DNA from: Latrodectus hesperus
Lineage: Eukaryota > Arthropoda > Arachnida > Araneae > Theridiidae
Length of the DNA stretch: 64,000 nt
Assembly (NCBI GenBank): GCA_037975125.1
Contig: CM075860.1
Span: 43,807,970-43,871,969 of the forward strand
Direction of reading: 5' to 3'
The notes beneath the pieces were generated by a model, which was not told where the DNA came from, did not search any database, and saw only the letters and a list, made by a program, of their open reading frames with translations. Below, in pieces: positions 36,416 to 51,474 of this stretch; within the stretch, counting starts at the first letter, position 1; each line of letters starts with the position of its first letter. The position numbers were made by a program, and so were the translations under genes.

Positions 36416-37668
36416 ACATGCCATTAGTGAACGTGAACGCCAGCAGGACTCCCTGTACCTAACCCAGGGAGGGTTCTACCAGTTTGGGTGGAGTCTGCTG
36501 GAGAGAAAGAAGGAAGCACCAGTAGGGGAGCGCCACCCCTGCCTGTGGTCTCGAGCTCCCAACGCAACAGCTAAAATTAGCGTTGTAGGATAGTTGCCTC
36601 ACTGCTTCATTGATTCTTCTTCATGGTACTTGGGCTCTCATCATCGTCCAGGGATTATGAGCTCCCTGTGCTCCGAGAGGAATGTTATCAGCGAGATGAT
36701 TTTGGCTTTCGCTTGCGGATGGTGGATAACATTTTTCATCCATTCTATTCTCAGGTTTTCGCTGGGGGTAGTAAAATGCCAGGAGCTGGTGAGTGGGCAC
36801 GATGTGGCATAGTGAAGTGGGTCACCCGTATGACCACAGGCACAGTTGCCGCTTTTCAGAGCACCAATCCTATGTAGATAGCTCGGGAATGGACCATGTC
36901 CAGTGACGAACAGTGTAATCTGTCTTGGCCAGCATTGTTTATTAGGTTTAACCTTTGGAATTATATCATGTACCAAGCGACCTGTAGTAGCTTGGTCCCA
37001 TGACAGTTGCCAGTATTGGATGGCCTTTGTTTTGAATTCCTTTTTGTGAAAAGATCTTGGGGTGGGCAGATTTACTTGAAGTTTGGTCGCTGTTGTGGCT
37101 TCTTTTGCCAATCTGTCGGCGGTCTCGTTGCCTTCTAGTCCGACGTGCGCTTTAACCCATCCGAGATGTAGGTTGTTGGTGATGTTGATCTCTCGTTGAA
37201 TTTCGCGGGCCAGTGGACTTGTTGTGGTGGGGTTGCTTATGGCCATGAGGGCTGCTTGGCTGTCTGACCATATGCTGCTTTTCTCTTCTCTTGTCTTTGC
37301 CCAGGTTACAGCTTTTAGAATGGCATACAGTTCCGCCTGAAAGACAGTGTTGTTTGGATTGAGCCTGAATTTCTCAAAGTGGATGATATTACCGTCTAAG
37401 ATGGCTACAAAGGCTGCTCCCACATTTTCTTCCATTTTGGAGCCATCGGTATATATCTGACAGATAGTCTGATCCCTTTTTGAGTGTTGGTCATCTCCTA
37501 GACTGATGTGGTTGTCTACTTGGAAGTTTCCTGGGTGGATGGTGAGCTTAGAGATTTTTTCTTCAATAAGATCTGTACAGGTTTGCTTGATTGCGTATTT
37601 GGTTTTGGCCTCCATTTCGATGAAAAGGTGTAGGGGCATAATCCCTGTAATTACTACATGCCATTAGT
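36416..37668 (-). mobile_element. 5'-truncated RNase H-bearing LINE with 13-bp target-site duplication
   Basis: The inserted element is 36429-37655. The 13-base sequence ACATGCCATTAGT occurs at 36416-36428 and again at 37656-37668, flanking it exactly. On the minus strand the element starts within the pol reading frame (after the reverse transcriptase, before RNase H), as expected when target-primed reverse transcription stops early. It ends with about 210 bases of 3' untranslated sequence (36429-36640). No poly-A tail is visible at the 3' junction, unlike the (AAG)n-tailed element at 62.1 kb. Confidence 0.9.
36641..37639 (-). CDS. LINE pol C-terminal fragment: RNase H plus CCHC zinc knuckle
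   Basis: This 332-codon frame, the longest in the window, encodes the end of a LINE polyprotein. Residues about 58-185 are an RNase H type I domain with all expected acidic residues: D65 in IYTDGSK, E103 in FQAELYAIL, D126 in WSDSQAA and D175 in NETADRLAKEA, plus H165 in WVKAHVG. RNase H removes the RNA strand of the RNA/DNA hybrid during retrotransposition. Near the end is C266-x-C268, H276 and C281 (CACG, DPLHYATSC), a CCHC-like knuckle common to such LINEs. The frame is open upstream of this ATG to the truncation point, so the ATG is internal and the fragment is not an independent gene. I-superfamily placement is inferred from RNase H presence. No stops or frameshifts suggest recent insertion. 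Confidence 0.9.
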   Translation of the reverse strand: MPLHLFIEMEAKTKYAIKQTCTDLIEEKISKLTIHPGNFQVDNHISLGDDQHSKRDQTICQIYTDGSKMEENVGAAFVAILDGNIIHFEKFRLNPNNTVFQAELYAILKAVTWAKTREEKSSIWSDSQAALMAISNPTTTSPLAREIQREINITNNLHLGWVKAHVGLEGNETADRLAKEATTATKLQVNLPTPRSFHKKEFKTKAIQYWQLSWDQATTGRLVHDIIPKVKPNKQCWPRQITLFVTGHGPFPSYLHRIGALKSGNCACGHTGDPLHYATSCPLTSSWHFTTPSENLRIEWMKNVIHHPQAKAKIISLITFLSEHRELIIPGR

Positions 37669-37849
37669 ACTCGTTCATAGGGTACGCAACCATTCATTGA
37701 ACCATTGATACAAATAAAGGACAAAGACAGGAGAGAGGGAGTAAGTACACCCATGCACGAACCGGGATTCGAACCCAGATCCTCGCTATCCGCAGTCAGG
37801 CACACTGACTACTAGACAGGGTGGGCGGCTCCGTGGATCGTACTAAGGA

Positions 37850-37985
37850 TGTTTACTAAATACTGGGGGTTTCGCTTATGGCTAGACCCCTAATCAGGAG
37901 ATATGCTTCGCACCCCAGAGTCCTCGGTCAAGGAAACAGATATAGGCACTGTAGGCCTTGGCCCTATATGGGCTATCATGCCACA
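37850..37985 (+). repeat. SINE family H copy next to the split family C SINE
   Basis: Blocks ATACTGGGGGTTTCGC, GAGATATGCTTCGCACCCC, GGCACTGTAGGCCTTGGCCC and TATATGGGCTATCATGCCA match the minus strand of 26879-27033 throughout. It starts about 20 bases after the family C head. Here the 3' end is not followed by a TA array. Confidence 0.75.
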
Positions 37986-39974
37986 GAGATTTTGAGACCT
38001 AAATTATTTCTCTCTTTTAAGTAATTTTACTAATTAGTTTTACCACTAGTTTATTAAGTAATTTTTACTACAAATGTTAAACTATGTGCTATGTTATAAA
38101 ATTGAATAATATTTTTAATTTCGTTTTTATGTGCTAATAAAATTTTCGCATGCATGCTATTAATTCAACACTATTGTTCTAAATAATTCTAATAATGCTT
38201 GGTATGAGCATGAACAATGATGGTTCTGTTAAAATTATTTTTTACAATTGGATTGAAATATCAGTTCAAAAAATAATAGGCAATTGCATATTATTTATTG
38301 TAAAAGTAATTCATAAGTAAATTTCACATAATTTGTAAATAAATCGACCTATTGCAAGGTATTAAATTATTAATAATTAAACAGGAAAATGTGTGGTTGA
38401 TACATCTAAAGTAATTAAAATGTATTATTTTATGAATGTTTTAATTTAAATCTTTATAACTCTGTAAAAGATACTAATAACAGTTTTTATTTCACTAATA
38501 AATGAGCTTAATATTTAAATCAAATGAACGGAATAAAAATTTCATATATCTATTCAAATCCATGCTTTGTTGTTGAAGAAGAAAATGAAGGTGTTCTCCT
38601 TCCTCACTTCTCATTCTAATCAATTCCAGAACGGGGGATGGTGATGCCACTTTAAAGAAAAGACATCATCTCAAACTTTTCCCCAATCTCTCGCGCGACA
38701 CGCATCGTTTGGCCATCTTTTTTCCCCATCCTTTCTGCTCACTTCAACCATCTTTCTCACCTGCATCTCTCGCATCAGGGAAAACAACCGATTTGGAAAG
38801 CGGGAGAGAGGAAATTTCACTTCCACCCCTCCAAAAAGAGCAAGTCATCCGTGTTGCTACAAAGTGTCTAGTTTCTTCCCTTTTTCTTTTTGGGAAGTTG
38901 AAAGCCAGCTAAATGAAAAATCGATGGGCCTTTCTTATCCACAGACGAATATCTCTCACTTCTCCAGCAGACGATTTTTTTTATAATTTTTTTATTCGCT
39001 GCTTTTTAACACTTTTAGATTTTCGGAGAAAGGCCCATGGGAACGGGCATTTTGGAATTTTTTTCTTTTTTTCCTACATCCCTTGGGTCTTAATTGGATT
39101 TTCAGACCTCACAGTAACATAAGTGGCTTCCCGTGTCTGGATTAGCTACTGTGTAGATTTTCTTTCCTTTTTCAGCCGACATTTCTTTCTTTTTTCTTTT
39201 CTCGTTCGTCTGTTAAGTTCTTAAATCAATCCTTCCGATTGGAAAGGGGATGGCCTGGGGATACTTCCGTCTGTACTAAGCAGACGATGGATATGAATTG
39301 GGAGTAATGGTCATTGGAAAGAAAGTGTCGGAATGCGAATCAGCAGCAGACGATTTTGAAGGCAGGAAAAGAAGCTTGCGCAACAAATTGTGAAGCTTAA
39401 AGCTTAATAAGAATTAGCAGTCGAAATTGGTGTTATTGTATTTTTTCTGTCTTAATTAGATGGATAAATTAAGCATGTGTCACAAAATATTTGAATTTTT
39501 AAAATTTGCCTGATTGTGAGAAATTCTTTATAAACTGGTATCAATATAAAAGTATTATTAAATAATCTGCATTATAAAATTCCATTTGTCTATTAAAACT
39601 ATCTAACCTGCCGTTAACTATTTAGTAATTAACTGTCTATTAAAATTTATTTATAAAAATATTTTGCAAAAGCTACAAAGTGAGGAAAATTGAACTACAA
39701 TCCCTTATTCCGTCGAATGGATTTTACGGTAATTTTCCATAAATAAAAACTTTTGTATAAAATGTTTTATTTAAAAACAAATAGTTTATTATTATTTGTT
39801 AGAATGATTCTTTAATTACTACTTTTAAGTATTGCAGTTTGTCATTCTTAATGTGTATATTAATGAAATATTTTGGATTAAGTTACAAAAATAGTTTGCG
39901 ATTATTTTTCCGATCAAATTATTTACTTTTCCGGTAAATGTTATTAACTTTTTCTTTTGTTCATTTTAAACGTT
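37986..39974. other. AT-rich DNA, then a moderately complex patch
   Basis: Bases 37986-38570 are AT-rich. Bases 38580-39380 are more complex and contain frames of 67 and 69 codons end to end (38709-38912, 38913-39122), with no recognised domain. The remainder is AT-rich. Confidence 0.45.
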
Positions 39975-40150
39975 ATAAAATAGCATTTTCAAGTGAAAAT
40001 AATATTTTTCACTTGAAAATGCTATTTTATTAAAAATTAAAAATGCTTAATTTTTAATAAAATAGCATTTTAATAAAAATTAAGCATTTTTAATTAAAAA
40101 CTTAACAACTTAACAATTAAAAACTTAACATTAAAAATGCTATTTATGAA
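39975..40150. repeat. Cluster of overlapping AT-rich palindromes
   Basis: A perfect 25-bp inverted repeat (39975-39999 with 40006-40030, loop of 6) contains AAAATAGCATTTTCAAGTGA. It is followed by an 18-bp perfect inverted repeat (40023-40040 with 40047-40064). Further overlapping near-palindromes use the same AGCATTTT and TTAAGCATTTTTAA words, then tandem AACTTAACA repeats follow. Several arms are shared between neighbouring hairpins. Confidence 0.9.

Positions 40151-44536
<4,386 letters not shown>

Positions 44537-44609
<73 letters not shown>
44537..44609. repeat. (TA)n microsatellite at the 3' end of Helitron-like copy 1
   Basis: About 73 bases of TA repeat directly after the 3' hairpin of the element, so copy 1 is enclosed by TA arrays on both sides. 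Confidence 0.97.
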
Positions 44610-44612
<3 letters not shown>

Positions 44613-46214
44613 TATTTATATATGTGTGTGTGTGTACGTATGTATGTATAAATAAATTATATAAGTATATATAATTTATACTTTTTTGAGAAACGCCAAT
44701 TTTGGCTTTATTAAAAGAGCTTATTTTCTTTTTAATTATTATCTATTAAACTATTTCAATTTCATATTTTAATTATTTTTCCTTGTAGTCTTATCAATAA
44801 AAATAATGAATGTAATTATTTAATTATATTTATGTCCAGCATGTTATGAAAAGCAATATCATAAATTTTCAAAAAATAAATACAAAGAAAAACAAAAAGT
44901 AACTAATAATAACAGTATCTTGACTCTCAAAACATTTTATTCATTTTGGGAGTTGAAATTAATTTTATCACATATTATATTTCTGCTGTGGAAAAACACT
45001 TTTCGATTCTTTTTAGAGTTAAATTAATTTCTGTTTTCACCAACAACAGGTCAGACTGTATAATGGATCCATCGGAATTTTTACAGAGTTCAAAAGAATT
45101 ATTTGTACGTTGTTAAATGTGGCCATTCATCCCGTGATAAAATGTATCACATTTAATTTAAATTAATGTCTCAGAACAAAGGAAAACCCGCAGCTATCGC
45201 GTTCCGTGAATATAAATTGGTTTTTTTTATTTCTCCTTTTATAACGTTATCTTCAGCGATGGATGCAAAGAATGAAAACGACATTTCATTAAAGGCAGAA
45301 CCGTTGCCACATCACACTAGTCAAACTTTATTCATTCTTTTTTATTGGCTTGATTTTTAAAACTTGATGGATGGGGTCGTAATTCAATAGGGGATGTATA
45401 TTATTAGCTAGAATTTAATTTTTTTTTGTTTCGTCCTTTGCACTGAAAAATATTTAAACGTCGTCTTTATAAAAATTTTCATTGATTCAATATTTTGGTT
45501 GGCTGATAAAATAAATAAAAATATATATTTCCTCAAAGAAATTTAGAAATCGTTTGTAGCAGCATTCAAAAAATCAAAATGAGATTTCTATTTTATTACG
45601 TTTCTAAAAAATAATTTATGTGTTATTCGCGTAAATAAATTACAATGTGTTATTGGTTTCGTCGTTCGATGTAAACAACAGCGATGTGTTGTAATTTTTA
45701 TCGTTTGGCATTTAAATTAAATCATGCTCGAATAAGAAATCAATAAATTTACATGTGTTGAAATTGGAATTTTTATGCTTTGTTTGTCATGCAAATGGTA
45801 TTTTAATTTTGAGGGCAATTTTAGTTTCAATTTCAATTCTCAATATAGATTTGTATTTGAGGTACTAATAACTTTAAAACTGACGCTATTCTATTTTAAA
45901 ACTATTAATTTTTCTTTGGTTAAAAATAATATCATGTAAAAATACTTAATAAATATTTTACAAAATTAAGATTTTAAAAGGATATATTGATGTTTAAAAA
46001 ATTATTTTTATAATTCAAAATAATCTTTTAATTATTATAAAGCGTTGATATATTTTGAATTTATTTATTAAATTAATTACTAATTTTAAACCATGTTTAA
46101 GTTATAATTTTTTTAAAATTATGACTGAAAATTTGTACAGTAATAATTTAAAATTTATTTCTAAGAAGTAACTTATATTATTTATTCAAAAATGTAATTC
46201 AAATCCATAAAATC
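44610..46214. other. AT-rich DNA, no recognisable gene
   Basis: Short (GT)n at 44623-44634. A 64-codon ATG-started frame at 45166-45360 has no recognised domain. The rest is AT-rich unique-looking sequence. Confidence 0.5.
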
Positions 46215-46550
46215 ACTTCAATTTCATATGCCGACCGATTGGCAGAGTGGTTAGCGTTCCTGACTCCTGAGCTGTTGGTCTCGGGTTCAAATCCCAGTTC
46301 GGGCATGAATGTTTCTTTCCTTCTCTGTTCTCTCTGTCCTTTCTTATGTGTTGTTGTATGAATGTGGCCCGCCCTATAAACGGGTTTGTGGTGGTATGGC
46401 GCGGGTAACGCTACTCGCCTCCGTGACTTGGTTCACAGGTGTCCGCTGGGTAACGACAAATGAGTAGCAGTCTCTTGCCTTGTTGTGGCATAGGTTTCAG
46501 TCACCCTTGTGTGCCCGCCATTAGGGGAAAAAAAACTTCAATTTCAAATG
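46215..46550 (+). mobile_element. SINE family B copy with 16-bp target-site duplication
   Basis: The element is about 46230-46534. Its tRNA-like head has box A (TGGCAGAGTGGTTAGCG) and box B (CGGGTTCAAATCCCAG), about 35 bases apart. A pyrimidine-rich linker (TCCTTCTCTGTTCTCTCTGT) follows, then a GC-rich body with GTGGTATGGCGCGGGTAACG, CCTCCGTGACTTGGTTCACA and GTCCGCTGGGTAACG, and a GGGGAAAAAAAA tail. The 16-base duplication ACTTCAATTTCATATG (46215-46230) recurs with one mismatch at 46535-46550. The intact promoter boxes and near-perfect duplication mean it is young. Confidence 0.92.
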
Positions 46551-47460
46551 AGATTCTATTTTTAAATATATATTTTTACTGTTTACATTAAATTTTGTCA
46601 CGTGCTTTCTTTTTATTTAAAGAATTTTTTTTCTTAGATAAGGTTTAATTCACTAAATAAACATTTTGTGTTTTGTTCATATTTGAATAACGTTTTGTAT
46701 ATTTTTCTTAATACTTCCAAGACATAATAATTTCTGTTGAATGATTTAAACTACGCCAAGTGATTAAATATAGGTAATGAAGGATTATTAGATTTAACAA
46801 AACACAAAGATTTAGCATATTCTAATATATGGTAATGTTAAATTTCAAGCACATAATTAATTCTCAATTTCTTTTTCCGAATTTTATGATTGTGTTTCCA
46901 GATTCATGTAGTATATTCGTCGCCATGATGTATCAAATGAGAATGCTTCTGTTGGTTGTAAGTTGTCACAAACTTTACGGAACTAGAAAACTTTCTGTTC
47001 AACTCAAGGAATACAAGTTATGTAAGTCGTACGCGCTTTCTTTGTTCATTGTGTAAAAAACGACCTTTCCGGTTTTTTATTTTTTATGTTCCATCATTAC
47101 GTTTTTTAACTACGTTGTTCAATTGTTTCTGCTGAAATGTCCTTCTTTTTTTCTTTTTATTGATCTATGTTTTAGGGTATTTTTCTTTTTCTTTGTCTTC
47201 TGCGTTTTAAATTGAACTTACGTAGAACTAAATTCGTAATTCTGTTATGTAACATCCAAGAAGATATTTGCAAGAAACTATGGTAGTTATAATATATTAA
47301 TGAAATAAAATACTGAAATGGTAAAGAACATTTCATGAAGTTTTTACCAAAATATAATCGCGTGCTATTAAAGAACAAAAATAATTGGGAAAATTATAAG
47401 GGGAAGAATAATTAGAAGAAGGAACTAATTAGAAAAAATTTATTTCGATAATTATATTCA
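46551..47460. other. AT-rich DNA, no recognisable gene
   Basis: A 75-codon ATG-started frame at 46829-47056 and a 68-codon minus frame at 47172-47378 show no domain that I can name. Confidence 0.5.
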
Positions 47461-47750
47461 TGTTGTTGTTGTCGTGTGCCAGCTAGGCTGGCAATATGGG
47501 GTGCGCTGCTCCACTTTTTCAACTAAACCATATTTTGTGGTGTGGAGTCCAATTTTTTCAGTATACGTATGCTATAGGTACCTGTTTATTGGGAAGACAA
47601 CCATTCACACCTCATTCATACAAGGAAAGGACAAAGACAGGATAGATAGAGAGAGAGAGAGAAAGTACATCCATGCCCGAACCGAGATTCGAACCCAGGA
47701 CCTCCCTATCCGTGGTCAGGGACTCTGACCACTAGACAGGGCGGGCGGCA
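47461..47750 (-). repeat. SINE family C copy, unbroken
   Basis: On the minus strand the head has box A-like GTCTAGTGGTCAGAGTCC and box B (GGGTTCGAATCTCGG). A (CT)n/(ATCT)n linker and a body ending ATTGCCAGCCTAGCTGGC follow, with a (CAA)n tail at 47461-47470. The head and the pyrimidine-rich linker are closely related to those of family B, but the body and tail differ, so B and C look like subfamilies with swapped 3' halves. Confidence 0.82.
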
Positions 47751-47867
47751 ATGATATTAATGAAGTGGTTATATAGTTATTTTTGATGAATATATAATTT
47801 TGTATATTTTGTTAATTATAGTGAAAATAACTGGTTTAACTGGAGTTTTGTAATATTTCAGTCTTAT

Positions 47868-47871
<4 letters not shown>

Positions 47872-47956
<85 letters not shown>
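47872..47956. repeat. (TA)n microsatellite
   Basis: About 85 bases of pure TA repeat. Confidence 0.98.
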
Positions 47957-47957
<1 letters not shown>

Positions 47958-48823
47958 TGAAATTATAAAAAAATTTTTTTCTTAATGTGCTTCAAAAAAT
48001 AATGAATCTTTTTTCTTTAAGCGGAATTATGATTTTTTAAGATATATTTTAATCTTACAATGTAACTATAAACTCTGAAAATTATTACATAATATAATCG
48101 CTATATAGTGATGTTATGTGAATGTAACTAAGCTCAAATAATTTTGCATTAAGGAAGAGTCTCTCGCTGCTAAATCAGTTCAACTAGAGAGGTGATTATC
48201 TTTTCATAATTCATATACATTTTCCTATCAAGCAAAAACAGGTGTTTCCTTTGTCAAATTTTAAATGTTTTACATTTGTAGAGGACAGCATAACTGTCGA
48301 ATAGTAATCTAAAGTATAACAATAATATTAATTAAATATATAACGTCGAATATTAATTAAATAAAAAGCAAACCATTGAAATGAGTAAAGAGTAAGACAT
48401 TGAGAATTAGGAACAGAGTGTTTACCACTTCAAGAATTTTGCATAAATAAGGGGCTCGAATCTTATGTCGAAAAAGAAAAAACCCGACGTAACTTCAATC
48501 AGAAGTGCGAAACTCATTTCATATTAGCGAACAGTGGTTGGTATCGAACCTGGGATCTTATGCAATGAGAAGCTCTGTCCTAACTCATAAGTTTTAAAAT
48601 TTTTAAAGAAATCTCGATTGGGTTTTACCTAAATAAATATGGAGGAAAAAACTCCATTTTCAGATTAACGTGATTAGAGTTGCTACTCAAAATGTGTACA
48701 AATGCCCCATGAATGTTTTCTATTGGTTGATGAATTTCGGGCCTTGTAGTACGACTGATAATATCGTCTTGTATATTTATTAAGAATGTTGGTTCAATAA
48801 CTTGTGCACTTATAAAATATTCT
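47957..48823. other. AT-rich DNA with one tRNA-like remnant
   Basis: At 48535-48600 the minus strand reads GAGTTAGGACAGAGC, then AGGTTCGATACC, a tRNA-like head with weak boxes. The rest is AT-rich with no gene. Confidence 0.5.
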
Positions 48824-49150
48824 CTTAGTTAATAATATTTTTTTTCCAACCATGGGCTCTTGGATGACGAACACTATGCCACAGCAAGGCCAGAAACTGC
48901 TACTCATGTATCGTTACCCAGCGGGCACCTGTGAACCAAGTCACGGAGGCGTGTAGCGTTGCCCGCGCCATACCACCACAAACCCGTTTATAGGGTGGGC
49001 CATGTTCATACATCATCACAGAAGAAAGGACAGAGAGAACGGAGAAAGAAAGTAACATCCATGCCAGAACCGGGATTCGAACCCCGGACCCTCAGCTCAG
49101 GAGTCAGGAACGCTAACCACTCAGCCATCGGCCGGCTTAGTTAATAATAT
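48824..49150 (-). mobile_element. SINE family B copy, inverted, perfect 15-bp target-site duplication
   Basis: The element is about 48839-49135. CTTAGTTAATAATAT occurs exactly at 48824-48838 and 49136-49150. On the minus strand it starts GCCGGCCGATGGCTGAGTGG (box A), then GGGGTTCGAATCCCGG (box B), the pyrimidine-rich linker, the same GC-rich body as 46230-46534, and an A-rich tail that appears as T-run 48838-48846. Two young copies of one family lie about 2.3 kb apart in opposite orientation. Confidence 0.93.
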
Positions 49151-49219
49151 ATAATGATTGATCTAGATATTCAATTTTCAAAGGCTAACAATTTTATATA
49201 CCAGGTGACTTAAAAAGTG

Positions 49220-49700
49220 CTGCTCCTGCTACTATGCACAGCAGATATCCTCTTGACCAATGGCTGCACGTGTACACGGAAGGCTCTGAAAAAGATGCTA
49301 TTAAAAACGTTGGTGCTGCAGCCTATTCAAGTACTTCCAGTATTAATTGGGAGGTATTGTGGCAACTTTGACGGTGGGATAGCTGTAATATCATTTGCAA
49401 TCGATAAATTGGAAAGCTGTTGTGTTTCTTATCGATTCTGAAGCTGCTGGTTTGTCACTTATAAGTTCAAGGCTTAGTGAAAATACACCTGTTCTCATTC
49501 CTGTTTACTAAAGTTAATTGAGATTGAACAGTCTGGGGAAAAGCATTGCCCTCCATCCCAGAGACCTGTTTTGAAATTTTTGTAAACGAGCAGACTTGCT
49601 CTTATGTCACAACCCGACTCTCCTCTGCCTCTATGTGACAAGAAAAGAATCACCTACAATGAATTAAAAATAATAGAGCCTCCTTGTACAGTGATGCAGC
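49220..49700 (+). pseudogene. LINE RNase H remnant with frameshifts
   Basis: Translation from 49253 gives QWLHVYTEGSEKDAIKNVGA, the first motif of LINE RNase H domains, but the catalytic Asp of TDGS is Glu. After a stop near 49369, a second frame gives NFDGGIAVISFAI, and a third gives VVFLIDSEAAGLSLISSRLS, which is the third catalytic Asp block. A further piece near 49525 reads NSLGKSIAL. The order matches RNase H of I-superfamily LINEs but at least two frame changes and several stops break it. It is 5'-truncated, probably close kin to the insert at 62.1 kb. Confidence 0.78.
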
Positions 49701-49732
49701 TGTAAGTAAGAGGTTGGGTGTCTCGCTCAACA

Positions 49733-49945
49733 AAAGTAGTTGTTGCAGCAGGATGCTTCCCTGTATCTAGCCCTGAGTTAGGCTCCACCAGTTACATAGA
49801 AGCAGTTGGGTGGAGTCTTCGTGATTCTGAAGCAGGGACCAAGTAGAAAACCCCCAATTCTTAGCCTGCCACCCCCAGAGATATCATTTCACTTGGAGGA
49901 CATTGCGACTACGCCCAGTTTTAACGTGTCCCAATCAACAGGAGT
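49733..49945 (-). repeat. SINE family A copy, tRNA head lost
   Basis: Plus strand begins GTTGTTGCAGCAGGATGCTT and continues GGGTGGAGTCTTCGTG, GAAGCAGGGACCAAG, TATCATTTCACTTGGAGGAC and CGCCCAGTTTTAACGTG. The match stops at about 49945, before the tRNA-like head seen in the 9.3 and 59.1 kb copies. Confidence 0.8.
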
Positions 49946-49964
49946 AACCTCAGTTCCCTGCCTC

Positions 49965-50100
49965 GGTCTGTTGTAGTTGTTTGCTTACTGGACATGACTA
50001 TTTTCGGAAGCATTTACATCTTATTGGAGTCAAGGATTCGGCTTTTTTCCCTCTGTGCAACCCGGGGTGTATTTGGATGGTTAGCACCTAAGACCAATGA
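49965..50100 (+). repeat. Dispersed repeat fragment, related to 1925-2025
   Basis: Blocks GGACATGACT, GGAGTC, GATTCGGCTT and CCCTCTGTGC occur in the same order as in the first fragment, then TGGATGGTTAGCACC, which may be a tRNA-like box A. Confidence 0.5.
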
Positions 50101-50182
50101 CTCATTATTTTAGAGTTATTTTGTAGACAACTCTACGGACACTAATTTTAAAGTTTTTTACTTCCTCATCACTTTATTGGGC

Positions 50183-50220
50183 TGCCCGTCTACAGCTGGC
50201 AGAGAAGCCAAAGACGGGCA
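50183..50220. repeat. GC-rich nested hairpin
   Basis: TGCCCGTCT (50183-50191) pairs perfectly with AGACGGGCA (50212-50220). Inside it TGGC and GCCA pair around AGAGAA. An AG-rich microsatellite lies just downstream (50232-50247). It looks like the end of a repeat, but no sister copy was found here. Confidence 0.7.
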
Positions 50221-50259
50221 TAGGATTAAAAAAGAGAGAGAGAGAGAAATTTAATTTCA

Positions 50260-51474
50260 TAAATATCACAGACAACTATCCATAATAGCTTTTTTAGTCG
50301 TGTCATTTTTAAAACAGTTTTGCATTATACTACTCGCTAATAATTAATAGTTTTTGTTTACTTAAAAATATACTTTAAGCATTTCAAAAAAGGGATATAA
50401 TTTAATCATAGCAGACAACTGGTTACGGTTAATTGCTTTGGTGCTGGTGGGAGGAGAGGCGGAGGGCCGTCCACCCCATACCTAAACTAAGTACCAAAAT
50501 AAATATCATCATTTTCTCCCCTACGTACACCAAAAAGAAATTCCCAAGAGTGGAAGGAAGAAAAAAGTAAGATTCTTTTAGAATATTCTTTATTCGAAAG
50601 TACCCACACACATCACTAGCTTAGTTTATTTACTTCCTAAGGGAGGCAGGGTGTGAGCTCGGAGGGATAATAAAGTACCTCTGCTGCCCCCCATTAGGAT
50701 AATTTTTCCCATTGTTCTTCATAATGAGAGTGGTAGGCAGGCAGTGGGAACTTCCCGCGGTTGCGACCAAGTGCTCGCAGGTCCTTCCACCGTGTGACAA
50801 CCTGTTATTTGGGATGCGCGGGTTTTCCCCTTTGAAGACGGGATTTGCAGCAGAATGAAATAGTGGATTTTTTTTATTTTTTGATTTTCAACTTTCATTT
50901 TTTTTAAATCCTTGTTTGTCCTCAAGCGACTTGAAGAGTGTTTGGACTGAAAAATAAGGGTTGTTTTTTTTTGCGTTTTAGAACCGAATTGTGAATATGA
51001 TGTTTTCTACTTTGTTCCTCTTCCCCTGAAATGTACTTATATTATATTTTAAACCATATATGTAATATTTGTTTTTCTATAAATATCATTTGTGATTATC
51101 ACTATGAATAGCGAAGAATTTTCAGACCAGAGCAACAAGCTGAAAAGTTACATTTTAAATTTCACTTGATTTTTGAAAATCTCAGCGGATGTTTCAGTTT
51201 ATATCACCATCCTTATTTTCCATCAAACTGTTGCAATATATACATATTTTTTAGTGAAGCCAAAATAGATTTCGAATTTCTACTGCAGCCCTGTCTAGAG
51301 TTAAAATTTAGAAATAATTTTACTAACCAATAAATTTAATTTTAATTAGTTCTGAATATTCAATCTCTTTTACCTTACGAGAATCAATTCGATTGAGACA
51401 TACTGCCTAAAATAGATTTCTCACTACTTCAAAACATTCACCCCCCAAGACGGAGTGAATCGCGTGAATTTTTA
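50260..51474. other. Mixed DNA with a GC-richer patch; no gene called
   Basis: Bases 50430-50950 are less AT-rich and contain minus frames of 60 and 68 codons that are not recognisable. The flanks are AT-rich. Confidence 0.45.

Larger units (their letters stand above)
36318..37831 (-). repeat. SINE family C copy, split by a LINE insertion
   Basis: The left part (36318-36428) reads GCCAACTGGGCTGGCAATAT, GGGGTGCGCTGCTC and GGTGTGGAGTCC. The right part (37669-37831) continues with AAGGACAAAGACAGGAGAGA, then a tRNA-like head read on the minus strand with box B (GGGTTCGAATCCCGG) and box A-like GTCTAGTAGTCAG. Removing 36429-37668 restores the order seen in the unbroken copy at 47461-47750. Confidence 0.88.

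Noticed and set aside
37563..37805. 80-codon minus-strand frame next to the LINE
   Set aside because: It spans the junction between the SINE head and the LINE 5' end in a different frame from the RNase H protein.
46230..46305. Possible functional tRNA gene
   Set aside because: Promoter boxes are present but acceptor-stem pairing is incomplete, and the sequence continues into a SINE body with a tail and target-site duplication. The same reasoning applies to the head at 4040-4126.
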